64,000 bases of DNA, taken from CAYOHR01 sp964512145 (GTDB taxonomy: Bacteria; Bacteroidota; Bacteroidia; Flavobacteriales_G; JALEGO01). Position 1 is the stretch's first letter, and the number at the start of each line of letters is the position of its first letter. Shown here one piece after another: positions 35,368-44,555 of the stretch. The DNA lies in contig CAZEIM010000002.1 of the NCBI GenBank assembly GCA_964512145.1, forward strand, positions 1 to 64,000, written 5' to 3'. The notes under the pieces are model-generated. The model searched no databases and was not told the DNA's origin. It worked only from the letters and a program-made list of their open reading frames with translations. The position numbers and the translations under genes were made by a program.

Positions 35368-36756
35368 ATGACACTTATTAAATCTATATCAGGTATTAGA
35401 GGAACTATTGGCGGTATTACCGATGATAATTTAACTCCACTTGATATTGTTAAATATACTTCGGCATATGGAACTTGGTTAAAAAAAAATACTCAAAAAA
35501 CAAACATTTCAGTAGTTGTTGGGAGAGATGCACGAATTTCAGGAGAAATGGTTGAACAACTCGTTACCGGTACTTTAATTGGATTAGGGATAAACGTTAT
35601 TAATTTAGGTTTATCTACTACTCCAACGGTAGAAATAATGGTAACTGAAGAAGCTGCTTCTGGTGGAATTATAATTACCGCTAGCCATAATCCGGCTCAA
35701 TGGAATGCACTGAAACTCCTAAACCACAAAGGGGAGTTTATTTCTGATGAAGATGGAAAAGAAATTCTACATATAGCAAATCATAATTTATTTTCATTTT
35801 CGGAAGTATATAATCTTGGAAAAATAACTCATCATAGTCATAGTATTGAAAAACACGTTGAAAAAATTTTAAAATTACCTTTAGTTAATATTGAAGCGAT
35901 TAAAGCAGCTCAATTTAAAGTAGTTGTAGATGCCGTTAATTCAACCGGGGGTATTGCTGTACCTTTGTTACTAGAAAAACTAGGCGTACATTGTATTAAA
36001 ATACATTGTACTGTTAATGGAGATTTTCCTCATAATCCAGAACCATTACCAGAACATCTTAAGGATATTTCTGAAAAAGTAAGGCTTGAAAAAGCTGATT
36101 TGGGAATTGTAGTTGATCCAGATGTAGATCGTTTAGCATTTATTTCTGAAGATGGAACTTTTTTTGGTGAAGAATATACCTTAGTATCCATTGCCGACTA
36201 CATTCTAAAAAATAATCCGGGCAATACCGTTTCTAACTTATCTTCCACTAGAGCTTTACAGGATATAACTGAAAAAAATAATGGCATTTATCATTCATCT
36301 GCCGTAGGAGAGGTGAATGTGGTAAAAAAAATGAAAGAAGTAAATGCTGTAATAGGAGGAGAAGGTAATGGAGGAATAATTTATCCCGACTTACATTATG
36401 GTAGAGATGCTTTAGTTGGAATAGCACTATTTTTATCACATGTAGCAACCCAAAAAATAAAAATATCTCAACTAAAAAAAACATATCCCTTGTATTTTAT
36501 TTCAAAAAATAAAATTGAGTTAAATCCTACAATCAATACCGATTTAATATTAAAAAAAATGAGCGATTTGTATGCAGATAAACTTAAAAATAATGAGGAT
36601 GGGCTTAAAATAATTTTAAATGAAAAAGAATGGATTCATTTAAGAAAATCAAATACCGAGCCTATTATTAGAATATATTCCGAAAGTACCACTGAAGAAA
36701 ATGCAAATAAATTAGCAGAAAAATTTGTTCAGGAAATTGCCTCCATTAACATATAA
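35368..36756 (+). CDS. glmM: Phosphoglucosamine mutase (phosphohexomutase superfamily)
   Basis: Converts glucosamine 6-phosphate to glucosamine 1-phosphate for UDP-GlcNAc synthesis. From the ATG at 35368 the protein has 462 aa. The phosphoserine loop is TASHNPAQWNALK, the Mg loop is DPDVDRLA, the sugar-binding loop is GEGNGG and the phosphate-binding end is RKSNTEPIIRIYSES. This is the Bacteroidota form usually named GlmM; phosphomannomutase activity cannot be excluded. The start is fixed by the -7 box at 35341. Confidence 0.88.
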   Translation: MTLIKSISGIRGTIGGITDDNLTPLDIVKYTSAYGTWLKKNTQKTNISVVVGRDARISGEMVEQLVTGTLIGLGINVINLGLSTTPTVEIMVTEEAASGGIIITASHNPAQWNALKLLNHKGEFISDEDGKEILHIANHNLFSFSEVYNLGKITHHSHSIEKHVEKILKLPLVNIEAIKAAQFKVVVDAVNSTGGIAVPLLLEKLGVHCIKIHCTVNGDFPHNPEPLPEHLKDISEKVRLEKADLGIVVDPDVDRLAFISEDGTFFGEEYTLVSIADYILKNNPGNTVSNLSSTRALQDITEKNNGIYHSSAVGEVNVVKKMKEVNAVIGGEGNGGIIYPDLHYGRDALVGIALFLSHVATQKIKISQLKKTYPLYFISKNKIELNPTINTDLILKKMSDLYADKLKNNEDGLKIILNEKEWIHLRKSNTEPIIRIYSESTTEENANKLAEKFVQEIASINI

Positions 36757-36800
36757 ATACAATAAAATGTATAATTTATGTTTACCTATATAAATTGCAC

Positions 36801-37928
36801 ATGAAAGTATATTTTGATAATGCCGCTAGCACCCCTATAGACCATAAGGTTGCAAAACTTATGTATGATAGTTATCTAGATGATTTTGGAAATCCTTCTT
36901 CTATTCATCAATATGGCAGAAAATCAAAAACAATCATTGAGCGATGTAGAAAAAAAATAGCTGATATTATGGGTACATCCCCGGGTGAAATTTTTTTTAC
37001 ATCTGGAGGCACAGAAGCCGATAATATGGTACTACACCACGCTGCTATTAACCTAGGATATAAAAATATCATTACCTCTCCAATTGAACATCATGCTGTA
37101 CTACATGCCTTAAATTACCTTTCAAATAAAAAATTTTGTAACGTTCATTATGTAGAAATAAATAAAATGGGTGAGATAAATCTTGAACATTTAGAGCAAC
37201 TTTTAACTCAATTTCCTGAAGCATTGGTCTCATTAATGCATATAAACAATGAAATTGGGACTATATTACCCCTTCAAAAAGTATCTGAAATTTGTTCTAA
37301 ACATAAAGCTCTTTTTCACTCTGATACTGTTCAAAGCATAGGTCATTATCCCTTTAATTTTAAAGAAACCAATATAGACTTTATAGCCTGCTCAGCTCAT
37401 AAATTTCATGGCCCAAAAGGAGTTGGTTTTGTATATATTAATTCTAAAAACACGCCTCAACCATTCATTCACGGTGGTGCTCAAGAACGTGGCGTAAGAG
37501 GTGGAACTGAAAATACACAAGGAATAATAGGTTTAACAGAAGCTCTTGAAATATCTAATATAGAATATGCTGAAAACTTTAAAAAAATATTAGATTTAAA
37601 AACATATTTTATTAAATCTATACAAAGCGCATTCCCCGATGTTGCTTTTAACGGTACTATAGAAAACGATAAATCTTCTTACAGAATTGTGAATATATGC
37701 CTCCCAAAATCCGATAAAGCCGAAATGATGCTTTTCAATTTGGATATTTTGGGTGTTTGCGTATCCTCAGGTAGCGCATGTACATCAGGCACAAACATAG
37801 GTTCCCATGTATTAAAAGCTATTGGAAGCGATATGAATAAACCATCGTTTCGTTTTTCATTCAGTAAATACAATACAAAAGATGAAGTGGATTACGCCAT
37901 TAAACAATTAAAAAATATATATTCGTAA
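36801..37928 (+). CDS. Cysteine desulfurase (IscS/NifS-like)
   Basis: PLP enzyme releasing sulfur from cysteine for Fe-S cluster or thio-nucleoside synthesis. The start at 36801 (MKVYFDNAAS) is preferred to a TTG two codons earlier. The TSGGTEADN loop, the PLP-binding Lys in SAHKFHGPKG, and the catalytic Cys in SSGSACTSGT are all seen, and the C-terminus is complete. It ends 2 bases before paaG and is thus probably translated in the same operon, which is unusual for this gene. Confidence 0.92.
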   Translation: MKVYFDNAASTPIDHKVAKLMYDSYLDDFGNPSSIHQYGRKSKTIIERCRKKIADIMGTSPGEIFFTSGGTEADNMVLHHAAINLGYKNIITSPIEHHAVLHALNYLSNKKFCNVHYVEINKMGEINLEHLEQLLTQFPEALVSLMHINNEIGTILPLQKVSEICSKHKALFHSDTVQSIGHYPFNFKETNIDFIACSAHKFHGPKGVGFVYINSKNTPQPFIHGGAQERGVRGGTENTQGIIGLTEALEISNIEYAENFKKILDLKTYFIKSIQSAFPDVAFNGTIENDKSSYRIVNICLPKSDKAEMMLFNLDILGVCVSSGSACTSGTNIGSHVLKAIGSDMNKPSFRFSFSKYNTKDEVDYAIKQLKNIYS

Positions 37929-37930
37929 CT

Positions 37931-38719
37931 ATGAACTCAAATTACCAATACATTATCTCTGAAATTAAAGGAAAAGTAGGCATTATTTTTTTAAACCGTC
38001 CCGAAGTATTTAATAGTTTTACAATTCCAATGGCCATAGAGCTTCAAAAAGCCTTAGATGAATTTGCTCAGGACAAATCAATACGAAGTATCGTAATAAC
38101 CGGTAACGGAAAAGCATTTTGTGCCGGACAAGATTTAAAAGAGGCCATAAGTATTGGCGCAGAAAATATTGAAGAAATAGTTACTAAAACATATAATCCT
38201 ATTATTCAAAAACTTACCGGAATTGAAAAACCAATTATAGCTGCTGTAAATGGTATTGCTGCAGGAGCTGGGGCAAATATAGCACTGGCATGTGATATTG
38301 TTTTTGCCTCAAACGAAGCATATTTTTCACAAGCATTTAGTAGTATAGGCTTGATTCCAGATAGTGGGGGGACATACATTTTACCTAGACTTATTGGTTG
38401 GCAAAGAGCAGCCGCATTAATGTACACCGGTGAAAAGATATCAGCTGAAAACGCAAAAAATATGGGGATGATTTGGGAAGTATGTAAACATGAACAATTA
38501 ATGAATGATGTACTAATTTTTGCAGAAATGTTAGCCAACAGACCCACTAAAGCAATTGGTTTAACTAAAAAATTATTAAATCTTTCATATACAAGTACGT
38601 TAAATGAACAATTAGAATGGGAGAAAAAAATACAAGCCCAGGCAGGTAAAACAAAAGATAATAAGGAAGGTATTATGGCATTTTTAGAAAAAAGAAAACC
38701 GGTTTTTACAGGAGAATAA
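37931..38719 (+). CDS. paaG: Enoyl-CoA hydratase/isomerase family protein, probable PaaG
   Basis: Crotonase fold: oxyanion-hole motifs GKAFCAGQDLKEA and AAVNGIAAGAGANIALACD, then IGLIPDSGGTYILPRLIGW with the Asp that serves isomerisation in PaaG. PaaG turns ring-epoxidised phenylacetyl-CoA into an oxepin. The order paaG-paaH-paaI-paaJ that follows supports this role over a general enoyl-CoA hydratase. The oxygenase genes paaABCE, paaZ and paaK are not in the window. Confidence 0.82.
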   Translation: MNSNYQYIISEIKGKVGIIFLNRPEVFNSFTIPMAIELQKALDEFAQDKSIRSIVITGNGKAFCAGQDLKEAISIGAENIEEIVTKTYNPIIQKLTGIEKPIIAAVNGIAAGAGANIALACDIVFASNEAYFSQAFSSIGLIPDSGGTYILPRLIGWQRAAALMYTGEKISAENAKNMGMIWEVCKHEQLMNDVLIFAEMLANRPTKAIGLTKKLLNLSYTSTLNEQLEWEKKIQAQAGKTKDNKEGIMAFLEKRKPVFTGE

Positions 38720-38721
38720 TT

Positions 38722-39855
38722 ATGAAAGTTGGAATTGTAGGAACAGGTGCAATGGGTAGCGGTATTGCACAAGTAGCAGCCCAATCTGGTGAAGAAGTAA
38801 TTTTATTTGATACAAACGTATCTTCTATCGAAAAATCTAAAGAAAATCTTAAAAATAATGTACAAAAATTATTGGAGAAAAATAAAATTTCCAGTGAGCA
38901 AAAAGATGAAATTCTCAAAAATCACCATTATGTAGATAATATTGATCAACTAAGTTCCTGTGATATTATTATCGAAGCAATAATTGAAGACTTAGAAATA
39001 AAAAAACAATTATTTACAGCATTAGAAAAAGTAGTTTCCCATACATGTATTTTAGCAACTAACACTTCATCCCTATCTATCGCCTCAATTTCTTCGGCAT
39101 TAACAAATAAAGACCGATTTATTGGAATTCACTTTTTTAATCCGGCTACCATTTTACCATTAGTTGAAATTATCCCTTCAATTTGTACTTCGGAAAATAC
39201 TACCCAACAAAGTTTGAAAATTATTGAAAAATGGAATAAACTTCCCGTATTAGCTAAAGATACTCCTGGTTTTATTGTAAATAAAGTGGCTCGTCCATAT
39301 TATGGTGAAGCGTTAAGGATATACGAAGAAGGAATTGCAGACTTTTCTACCATAGATTGGGCTATGAAAGAAATTGGGGGATTTAAAATGGGTCCCTTTG
39401 AATTAATGGACTTTATTGGAAATGATATAAATTTTAAAGTTACAGAAACCGTTTTTTATTCATTTTATAATGACCCTAAATATAAACCCGCATTAACTCA
39501 AAAACGACTTTTTGAAGCTGGATTGTTGGGAAGAAAAACAGGAAGAGGTTACTATCAATATAATACTAATCAAAATATTCTAGAACCCATAAAAAATATT
39601 GAATTAGGTCATCAAATTTTTAATAGAATATTAGCTATGTTAATAAACGAAGCCTACGATACCTTGTTTTGGAAAATTGCTACAAAAGAACATATTGACT
39701 TAGCTGTAAAAAAAGGTGTAAATTATCCAAAAGGGTTATTTGAATGGGCCAATGAAATTGGTATAAAAAAAATACATTCCCAATTACTAAATTTATACAA
39801 CACGTATAATGAAGACAGATACCGACCCTGTCCTTTAATAGTAAAAGAAGCATGA
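38722..39855 (+). CDS. paaH: 3-hydroxyacyl-CoA dehydrogenase, probable PaaH
   Basis: N-terminal Rossmann fold (VGIVGTGAMGSGIAQVAAQSG) binding NAD, catalytic His in IGIHFFNPA, then the helical dimerisation domain (GFIVNKVARPYYGEALRIYEEG) and a second C-terminal copy of it (~280-375). The length of 377 aa exceeds a single-domain HBD (~290, as in the paralogue at 51578) because of that extra copy. It oxidises 3-hydroxyadipyl-CoA in phenylacetate breakdown. It lies 2 bases after paaG and overlaps paaI by 4 bases. Confidence 0.87.
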   Translation: MKVGIVGTGAMGSGIAQVAAQSGEEVILFDTNVSSIEKSKENLKNNVQKLLEKNKISSEQKDEILKNHHYVDNIDQLSSCDIIIEAIIEDLEIKKQLFTALEKVVSHTCILATNTSSLSIASISSALTNKDRFIGIHFFNPATILPLVEIIPSICTSENTTQQSLKIIEKWNKLPVLAKDTPGFIVNKVARPYYGEALRIYEEGIADFSTIDWAMKEIGGFKMGPFELMDFIGNDINFKVTETVFYSFYNDPKYKPALTQKRLFEAGLLGRKTGRGYYQYNTNQNILEPIKNIELGHQIFNRILAMLINEAYDTLFWKIATKEHIDLAVKKGVNYPKGLFEWANEIGIKKIHSQLLNLYNTYNEDRYRPCPLIVKEA

Positions 39856-40259
39856 CTCCAAAACAAATCGTTGATAAAATGTATAATTCTGATCCATTTA
39901 GTCATTGGTTAGGAATAAACATTTTAAAAATTGAGCCGGGTTTGTGTATATTATCTATGACTGTTCGAAGGGAAATGCTTAATGGTTTTTCTATTGCTCA
40001 TGGTGGAATATCTTATTCTTTAGCAGATAGTGCATTGGCTTTTGCTAGTAACAGCTATGGTTTTATGGCAGTATCTATTGAAACATCTATTACCCATACA
40101 GCTCAAGTTAAAGAAAATGATATACTCACAGCGCAAACCGAAGAAGTACATAAAGGTAAAAGAACTGCTTTATATTACATATCTATAACCAATCAACATA
40201 ACGAAAAAGTAGCCTATTTTAAAGGCACCGTATATATAACAGATAAAAAATGGCAATAA
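39852..40259 (+). CDS. paaI: Hydroxyphenylacetyl-CoA thioesterase PaaI
   Basis: Hotdog-fold thioesterase of 135 aa. The motif MLNGFSIAHGGISYSLADSA contains the HGG and catalytic Asp of the PaaI family, and IETSITHTAQVKENDILTA matches the next strands. In the phenylacetate pathway it is thought to rescue CoA from dead-end thioesters. ATGA overlap with paaH and 4-base gap to paaJ point to tight translational coupling. Confidence 0.88.
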   Translation: MTPKQIVDKMYNSDPFSHWLGINILKIEPGLCILSMTVRREMLNGFSIAHGGISYSLADSALAFASNSYGFMAVSIETSITHTAQVKENDILTAQTEEVHKGKRTALYYISITNQHNEKVAYFKGTVYITDKKWQ

Positions 40260-40263
40260 AAAT

Positions 40264-41469
40264 ATGAATACAACATATATTGTAGATGGAGTAAGAACAC
40301 CCATAGGAAATTTTGGAGGATCATTAGCCAATGTAAGAGCAGATGATTTAGCCGCGCATGTAATAAAAGCGCTAATAAAACGCAATTCTTATCTAAATTT
40401 AGAAGATATTGAAGATGTGATATTAGGATGTGCAAATCAAGCCGGAGAAGACAATAGAAATGTCGCACGAATGGCTTTATTATTAGCTGATTTACCTTTT
40501 ACCATTGGAGGAGAAACCGTTAATAGACTTTGTGCATCGGGTATGGCATCCGTAATTCATGCTTCAAGAGCTATTCAAACAAACAACGGAGATGTTTTTA
40601 TTGCAGGAGGTGTTGAACACATGACTCGTGGGCCATGGGTTATATCCAAAACATCTACCCCCTTTGGACGAGATGCTCAAATGTTCGATACTAGTTTTGG
40701 TTGGAGATTTATCAACCCAAAAATGCAAGAAATGTTTGGAGTAGATAGTATGGGACAAACGGCCGAAAACCTGCTCGAAATTTATAAAATTTCTAGAGAA
40801 CAACAAGATGAATTTGCTTATCAATCTCAAAAAAAAGCTGCTAACGCATTAAAAAATGGACGTTTTCTTCAAGAAATAGAACCGGTAAATATTCCTCAAA
40901 AAAAGGGAGATCCTTTGTTGTTTTTAGAAGATGAATTTATTAAACCTAATACGAATATTGAAACATTATCTAAACTTAAACCGGCTTTTAAAAAAGATGG
41001 TTCTGTAACTGCCGGAAATAGTTCTGGACTAAATGATGGAGCAGCGGCATTGCTTTTAATGTCGGAAGTTATCATAAAAAAATATGATAAAAAACCTTTA
41101 GCTAAGGTCATATCTTCAGCTATTGCAGGTGTAGAGCCAAGAATTATGGGCATTGGGCCAGTAAAAGCAAGTGAAAAAGCATTAAAAAGAGCCGGATTAA
41201 CATTAAAGGATATGGATATTATTGAAATTAATGAAGCATTCGCTGCTCAAGTACTATCTTGTTTAAAAGAAATGAAAATTGATTTTAATGATTCTAGAAT
41301 AAATCCAAATGGGGGAGCAATTGCGCTTGGACATCCTTTAGGCATGAGCGGCTCCAGATTAATCTTAACCGCAGCATTAGAATTACACAATCAACAAAAA
41401 AAATATGCCTTATGCACCATGTGTATAGGGGTTGGACAAGGTTATGCCGTTATTTTAGAAAGATGTTGA
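40264..41469 (+). CDS. paaJ: 3-oxoadipyl-CoA / acetyl-CoA thiolase PaaJ
   Basis: Degradative thiolase, 401 aa. Nucleophilic Cys90 is in NRLCASGM, His357 is in GHPLGMSGSR, and the second Cys (387) is in TMCIGVGQG. The N-terminus VDGVRTPIGNFGGSLANVRADDLA is the PaaJ/PcaF form. It would cleave 3-oxoadipyl-CoA to succinyl-CoA and acetyl-CoA. The stop overlaps the start of the next gene by 1 base. Confidence 0.9.
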   Translation: MNTTYIVDGVRTPIGNFGGSLANVRADDLAAHVIKALIKRNSYLNLEDIEDVILGCANQAGEDNRNVARMALLLADLPFTIGGETVNRLCASGMASVIHASRAIQTNNGDVFIAGGVEHMTRGPWVISKTSTPFGRDAQMFDTSFGWRFINPKMQEMFGVDSMGQTAENLLEIYKISREQQDEFAYQSQKKAANALKNGRFLQEIEPVNIPQKKGDPLLFLEDEFIKPNTNIETLSKLKPAFKKDGSVTAGNSSGLNDGAAALLLMSEVIIKKYDKKPLAKVISSAIAGVEPRIMGIGPVKASEKALKRAGLTLKDMDIIEINEAFAAQVLSCLKEMKIDFNDSRINPNGGAIALGHPLGMSGSRLILTAALELHNQQKKYALCTMCIGVGQGYAVILERC

Positions 41470-41870
41470 TGAATACTACTTACGAAACACAAATTACCGT
41501 TCGATATGCTGATACTGACCAAATGGGTTATGTATATTATGGTAAATATGCCGAATACTTTGAAGTTGCCAGAGTAGATGCTTTAAAACAACAACAACTT
41601 TCTTATAAAATAATTGAACAAAATGGTGTTATGTTACCGGTTTCGGAATACAATATTAAATACATAAAACCTGCATTTTATGATGATACTATTACCATTC
41701 ATACGCAAATTGAATTATTATCCTCCACTAGAATAAAATTTTTGCATCAATCCTTTGTTAATGAAAAAAAAATTAATGAAGCTCATGTAATATTAGTTTT
41801 CGTTGATTTATCTACTCGAAAACCTATTTCTGCTCCCGATTATATCCTAAAATCGCTAAAACTTAATTAA
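41469..41870 (+). CDS. YbgC-like acyl-CoA thioesterase (4-hydroxybenzoyl-CoA thioesterase family)
   Basis: Hotdog fold with the family signature RYADTDQMGYVYYGKYAEYFEVAR and catalytic Asp in YADTDQMG. Start choice: the ATG at 41469 overlaps the paaJ stop (TGATG); an ATG two codons earlier is possible and the farther upstream ones lie inside paaJ. It probably belongs to the paa run, as a second thioesterase after PaaI. The 3' end overlaps the convergent metalloprotease gene by 15 bases. Confidence 0.87.
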   Translation: MNTTYETQITVRYADTDQMGYVYYGKYAEYFEVARVDALKQQQLSYKIIEQNGVMLPVSEYNIKYIKPAFYDDTITIHTQIELLSSTRIKFLHQSFVNEKKINEAHVILVFVDLSTRKPISAPDYILKSLKLN

Positions 41871-43610
41871 TTTAAAAAAGTATTTTTTGCCGGTTTTACT
41901 TTCACAACAAATAATATAATATCCTGATTTATATTCGTCCCCATTTAATAAATATTCCTGTTCAATTTCATTCCTTTGGTGAATTATATTCCCCGACAGA
42001 TCATATAAAGTAAAATTAAATAGCTCTGAGTTTTTTACTCTTACACTACATATTCCGCCTAACGTAAAATCTTCAGAATTATAAATCGAAATGAGCGCCT
42101 CATTATTATTAGGTATGATAGGCCTTGTATGAGTAATAATACAATTATTACCTAATCCTCTTTTGGTAAATATTTTACAAAGAGTATCTGAATGTATGCC
42201 CGAAAAAATAATCGTATCGGCCTGAAACATAAAATTAGCCGCCTGAGGCATATTCATAAAGGGAAAATAACTGTACATCGATTGAAATAAAATTTGATCT
42301 AAAACCTCTCTTCCAATAGAATTATGAATATCCAAAAGTGTTGAAGACCAAATTTCCGAATCCTGATAAAGATTATTGGTAATATTGTCGGGAAACTTTT
42401 TGGTGGTATTAGTATTTCTTCCAGCCCAAAATTCATTATGTCCATCCCAGGTAAACACATCTGTATATCTAAATGAACTAAAAGTATTTGAATAACTACT
42501 AGCTAAATAATCACAAAAACCTTCATCTATAGCTTGTCTTTGCGAACCTACATTAGTACTTGGAGCTAAACTGTGTGATATTGCATGTCCATATTCGTGA
42601 ATAATTACATCGGCATCTTCAGCATCATCAACACCACCGGTTCCAAAAATTATTCTTGGAGGTAAGGTTGATGCAGTAAAATAAGAATTATCTGAACCCG
42701 AATTTCCATGCGTATCCACAAATATTTGATAATTAACTACATGATCAAATCCAATGGTTTGTAAATAATTTCTATAAGCCGTAATATGATAATATGCATT
42801 AACATCTTCAAAACCGCTTTCAGATCGAGTATATAAAAAATCGGGGTCTGATCTGTTTACAGGTTGTATTACAGGAGCAGATAGTTCTGTGATTTTTAAA
42901 AATTGATTCTCAAGAAAAAACGTACTTCCATCAAATAATACAGGAACTTGTACATTTACTCGCTCATTATTTAACTCAATAACATCAAGATTGTTTTGAT
43001 CGCTATAAGGAGCACCATAATAAACTCCTGCCGAAGTTAATGGGTCAGGTAAAAATACAGACATATTTGCCAGACTATCCGAAAAATAAACATTTAAATC
43101 TCTCTGAAATATTACACTTCCAGAATCTATTATCTGTAATAAATGATTATCCCCAGCATGTAAAATATTTATTTCTTTTTGTGAAAAAATTTCATTTTCA
43201 TAAAACCAAACAATATTATCAGTATTCAAATAGTTTGTTTTTTCATTAAAAGTAAATGATGCAGGGAAATTATGATGTTCTGATATTATTCGGCCGTCAA
43301 CAGATAGATTCAGCTTAATAAATACATCAAACAAAGGGATTGATTTATAAAATAAACTAAATAAATAATGTCTGGAGTATTTACTATATACTGAATCTAA
43401 AACATTAATATGTATATTATTTTGAGATAATAATGGATAATTTGATATTAAATATTCATAACAATCATTACTACTAAATAATGATACGTTTGAATTTGAG
43501 TGATTAAGAGTGTCGTTTTTTTGCGAAGTATAACCAGAAAAAAAATGAATAAATATAAAATTAACGACAAAAAAAATGCGAAAATTAATTTTCGCAAAAT
43601 AAGTAGCCAT
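41856..43610 (-). CDS. T9SS-secreted gluzincin metalloprotease
   Basis: Signal peptide FFVVNFIFIHFFSGYTS then Gln. A zinc motif DVIIHEYGHAISHSL (HExxH) is followed by AIDEGFCDYLA with the third ligand Glu, the gluzincin pattern of the M36/M4 type (fungalysin-like). The prodomain would be residues ~35-230. The last ~75 residues look like a T9SS sorting domain (FNFTLYDLSGNII, then SGYYIICCESKTGKKYFFKLIKF in part). The start codon overlaps the stop of the Cys-rich gene by 1 base, and a terminator hairpin covers codons 5-14. An extracellular protease whose substrate is unknown. Confidence 0.83.
   Translation of the reverse strand: MATYFAKINFRIFFVVNFIFIHFFSGYTSQKNDTLNHSNSNVSLFSSNDCYEYLISNYPLLSQNNIHINVLDSVYSKYSRHYLFSLFYKSIPLFDVFIKLNLSVDGRIISEHHNFPASFTFNEKTNYLNTDNIVWFYENEIFSQKEINILHAGDNHLLQIIDSGSVIFQRDLNVYFSDSLANMSVFLPDPLTSAGVYYGAPYSDQNNLDVIELNNERVNVQVPVLFDGSTFFLENQFLKITELSAPVIQPVNRSDPDFLYTRSESGFEDVNAYYHITAYRNYLQTIGFDHVVNYQIFVDTHGNSGSDNSYFTASTLPPRIIFGTGGVDDAEDADVIIHEYGHAISHSLAPSTNVGSQRQAIDEGFCDYLASSYSNTFSSFRYTDVFTWDGHNEFWAGRNTNTTKKFPDNITNNLYQDSEIWSSTLLDIHNSIGREVLDQILFQSMYSYFPFMNMPQAANFMFQADTIIFSGIHSDTLCKIFTKRGLGNNCIITHTRPIIPNNNEALISIYNSEDFTLGGICSVRVKNSELFNFTLYDLSGNIIHQRNEIEQEYLLNGDEYKSGYYIICCESKTGKKYFFKLIKF
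43569..43596 (-). terminator. Terminator inside the first codons of the metalloprotease gene
   Basis: On the minus strand a 20-bp perfect palindrome TGCGAAAATTAATTTTCGCA (43596-43577) is followed at once by eight T (43576-43569). This is a rho-independent terminator for the Cys-rich gene just upstream, yet it encodes residues 5-14 of the metalloprotease. Confidence 0.75.
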
Positions 43611-44035
43611 TACTCTTTGTACATTTCATGTACTTCTTCGTTCGTTGGAAATACTAATTCTGTATCTCCTGCTTTTTTTGCCCACTTTAGGTATTTTCCA
43701 GTTCCTTTACAAGCCCAAGCAGTCATAGTGTCTTTTTTAGTCATATTTTCAAAGTGGAAACACTTCCAGGTTTTATCTGATTCCTGAACACAACATTTAA
43801 CATCAATAGGGTAATCGCAAGAATTTCCTAATTTTACCTTATATGTTTCGTCAAAAGAAACTTTGTATCCATGAAGTTCTCCACAGTCCATACATTTTGT
43901 TCCCCACTCCGACTTGTGTTTAATAACACAATGGGTATGATCTTCTACCGGTTCATCTTGTCGAGAGTCTAATAATGAAAACCCATAAAAACTAATAATA
44001 ATTAGTGCGGATAATATCATGATTGAATATTTCAT
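43610..44035 (-). CDS. Small Cys-rich secreted or membrane-anchored protein, unknown function
   Basis: 141 aa with an N-terminal hydrophobic segment (SIMILSALIIISFYGFSLL). The rest has eight Cys in pairs (KCMDCGE, NSC...KCCV, WKCF, WACKG), a strand pattern VSFDETYKVKLGNSC, and a Gly/Trp end GKYLKWAKKAG. The Cys spacing suggests a disulfide-bonded extracytoplasmic domain. No family recognised. It is the third gene of a minus-strand run and its stop overlaps the metalloprotease start. Confidence 0.7.
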   Translation of the reverse strand: MKYSIMILSALIIISFYGFSLLDSRQDEPVEDHTHCVIKHKSEWGTKCMDCGELHGYKVSFDETYKVKLGNSCDYPIDVKCCVQESDKTWKCFHFENMTKKDTMTAWACKGTGKYLKWAKKAGDTELVFPTNEEVHEMYKE

Positions 44036-44041
44036 ATGTTT

Positions 44042-44548
44042 TTATTTACAATAGTTATTTTTTAAAATTAATTTAGCTTCCTTATTGCCCATGTCTTTAG
44101 CTTTTTTCCAGTCATCACAAGCCTCCTGATGTTTTTCTAAAGCCTTTTTAGAGAACCCTCTATTGATGTAAGCTTCTTGATCTGTTTCGTCCATAGAAAT
44201 TATTTTAGAAAAATCATCTATAGCTTTTAAATGTTCTCCGAGTTTCGAATAAGCCATACCTCTATTTTTGTAAGCCCATTTAAATTGTGGCTTAATAGAA
44301 ATTACTTTATTATAATCTTCAATTGCCTTAGAGAATTCCTGCTTCATAGCATACGTAAATCCTCTTTGATATAAAGCATTATAATGTTCGGGGTCTAAAG
44401 CCAAAACATCTGAATACAATTTAATGGCTTCATCATAATTTCCCTCGTTGAACTTATTTTTCCCTTCATTAAATATTGACTCTTTATCTTGAGCAACAGC
44501 AACAATTATACTAGAGAGAAAAATAAATATGTGAAATAATCTTTTCAT
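44042..44548 (-). CDS. Small secreted TPR protein
   Basis: Starting at the ATG at 44548 gives a signal peptide ending AVA|QDK; a longer in-frame extension to 44617 would overlap the upstream gene and lacks a signal peptide, so it is not used. Residues ~25-160 form about four TPR units (YDEAIKLYSDVLALDPEHYN, FSKAIEDYNKVISIKPQFKW). The end DDWKKAKDMGNKEAKLILKN is the C-terminal pattern also seen in the TPR protein at 57843. It lies 6 bases ahead of the Cys-rich gene. Confidence 0.85.
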   Translation of the reverse strand: MKRLFHIFIFLSSIIVAVAQDKESIFNEGKNKFNEGNYDEAIKLYSDVLALDPEHYNALYQRGFTYAMKQEFSKAIEDYNKVISIKPQFKWAYKNRGMAYSKLGEHLKAIDDFSKIISMDETDQEAYINRGFSKKALEKHQEACDDWKKAKDMGNKEAKLILKNNYCK

Positions 44549-44555
44549 ATGTGTG

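Noticed and set aside
37931..41870. Complete phenylacetate degradation operon
   Set aside because: Only the lower steps are present; no oxygenase, ligase or aldehyde dehydrogenase genes lie in the window.
43577..43596. 20-bp palindrome as a transcription-factor operator
   Set aside because: The eight-T tract right after it on the coding strand of the upstream gene makes a terminator the better reading, though dual use is not excluded.
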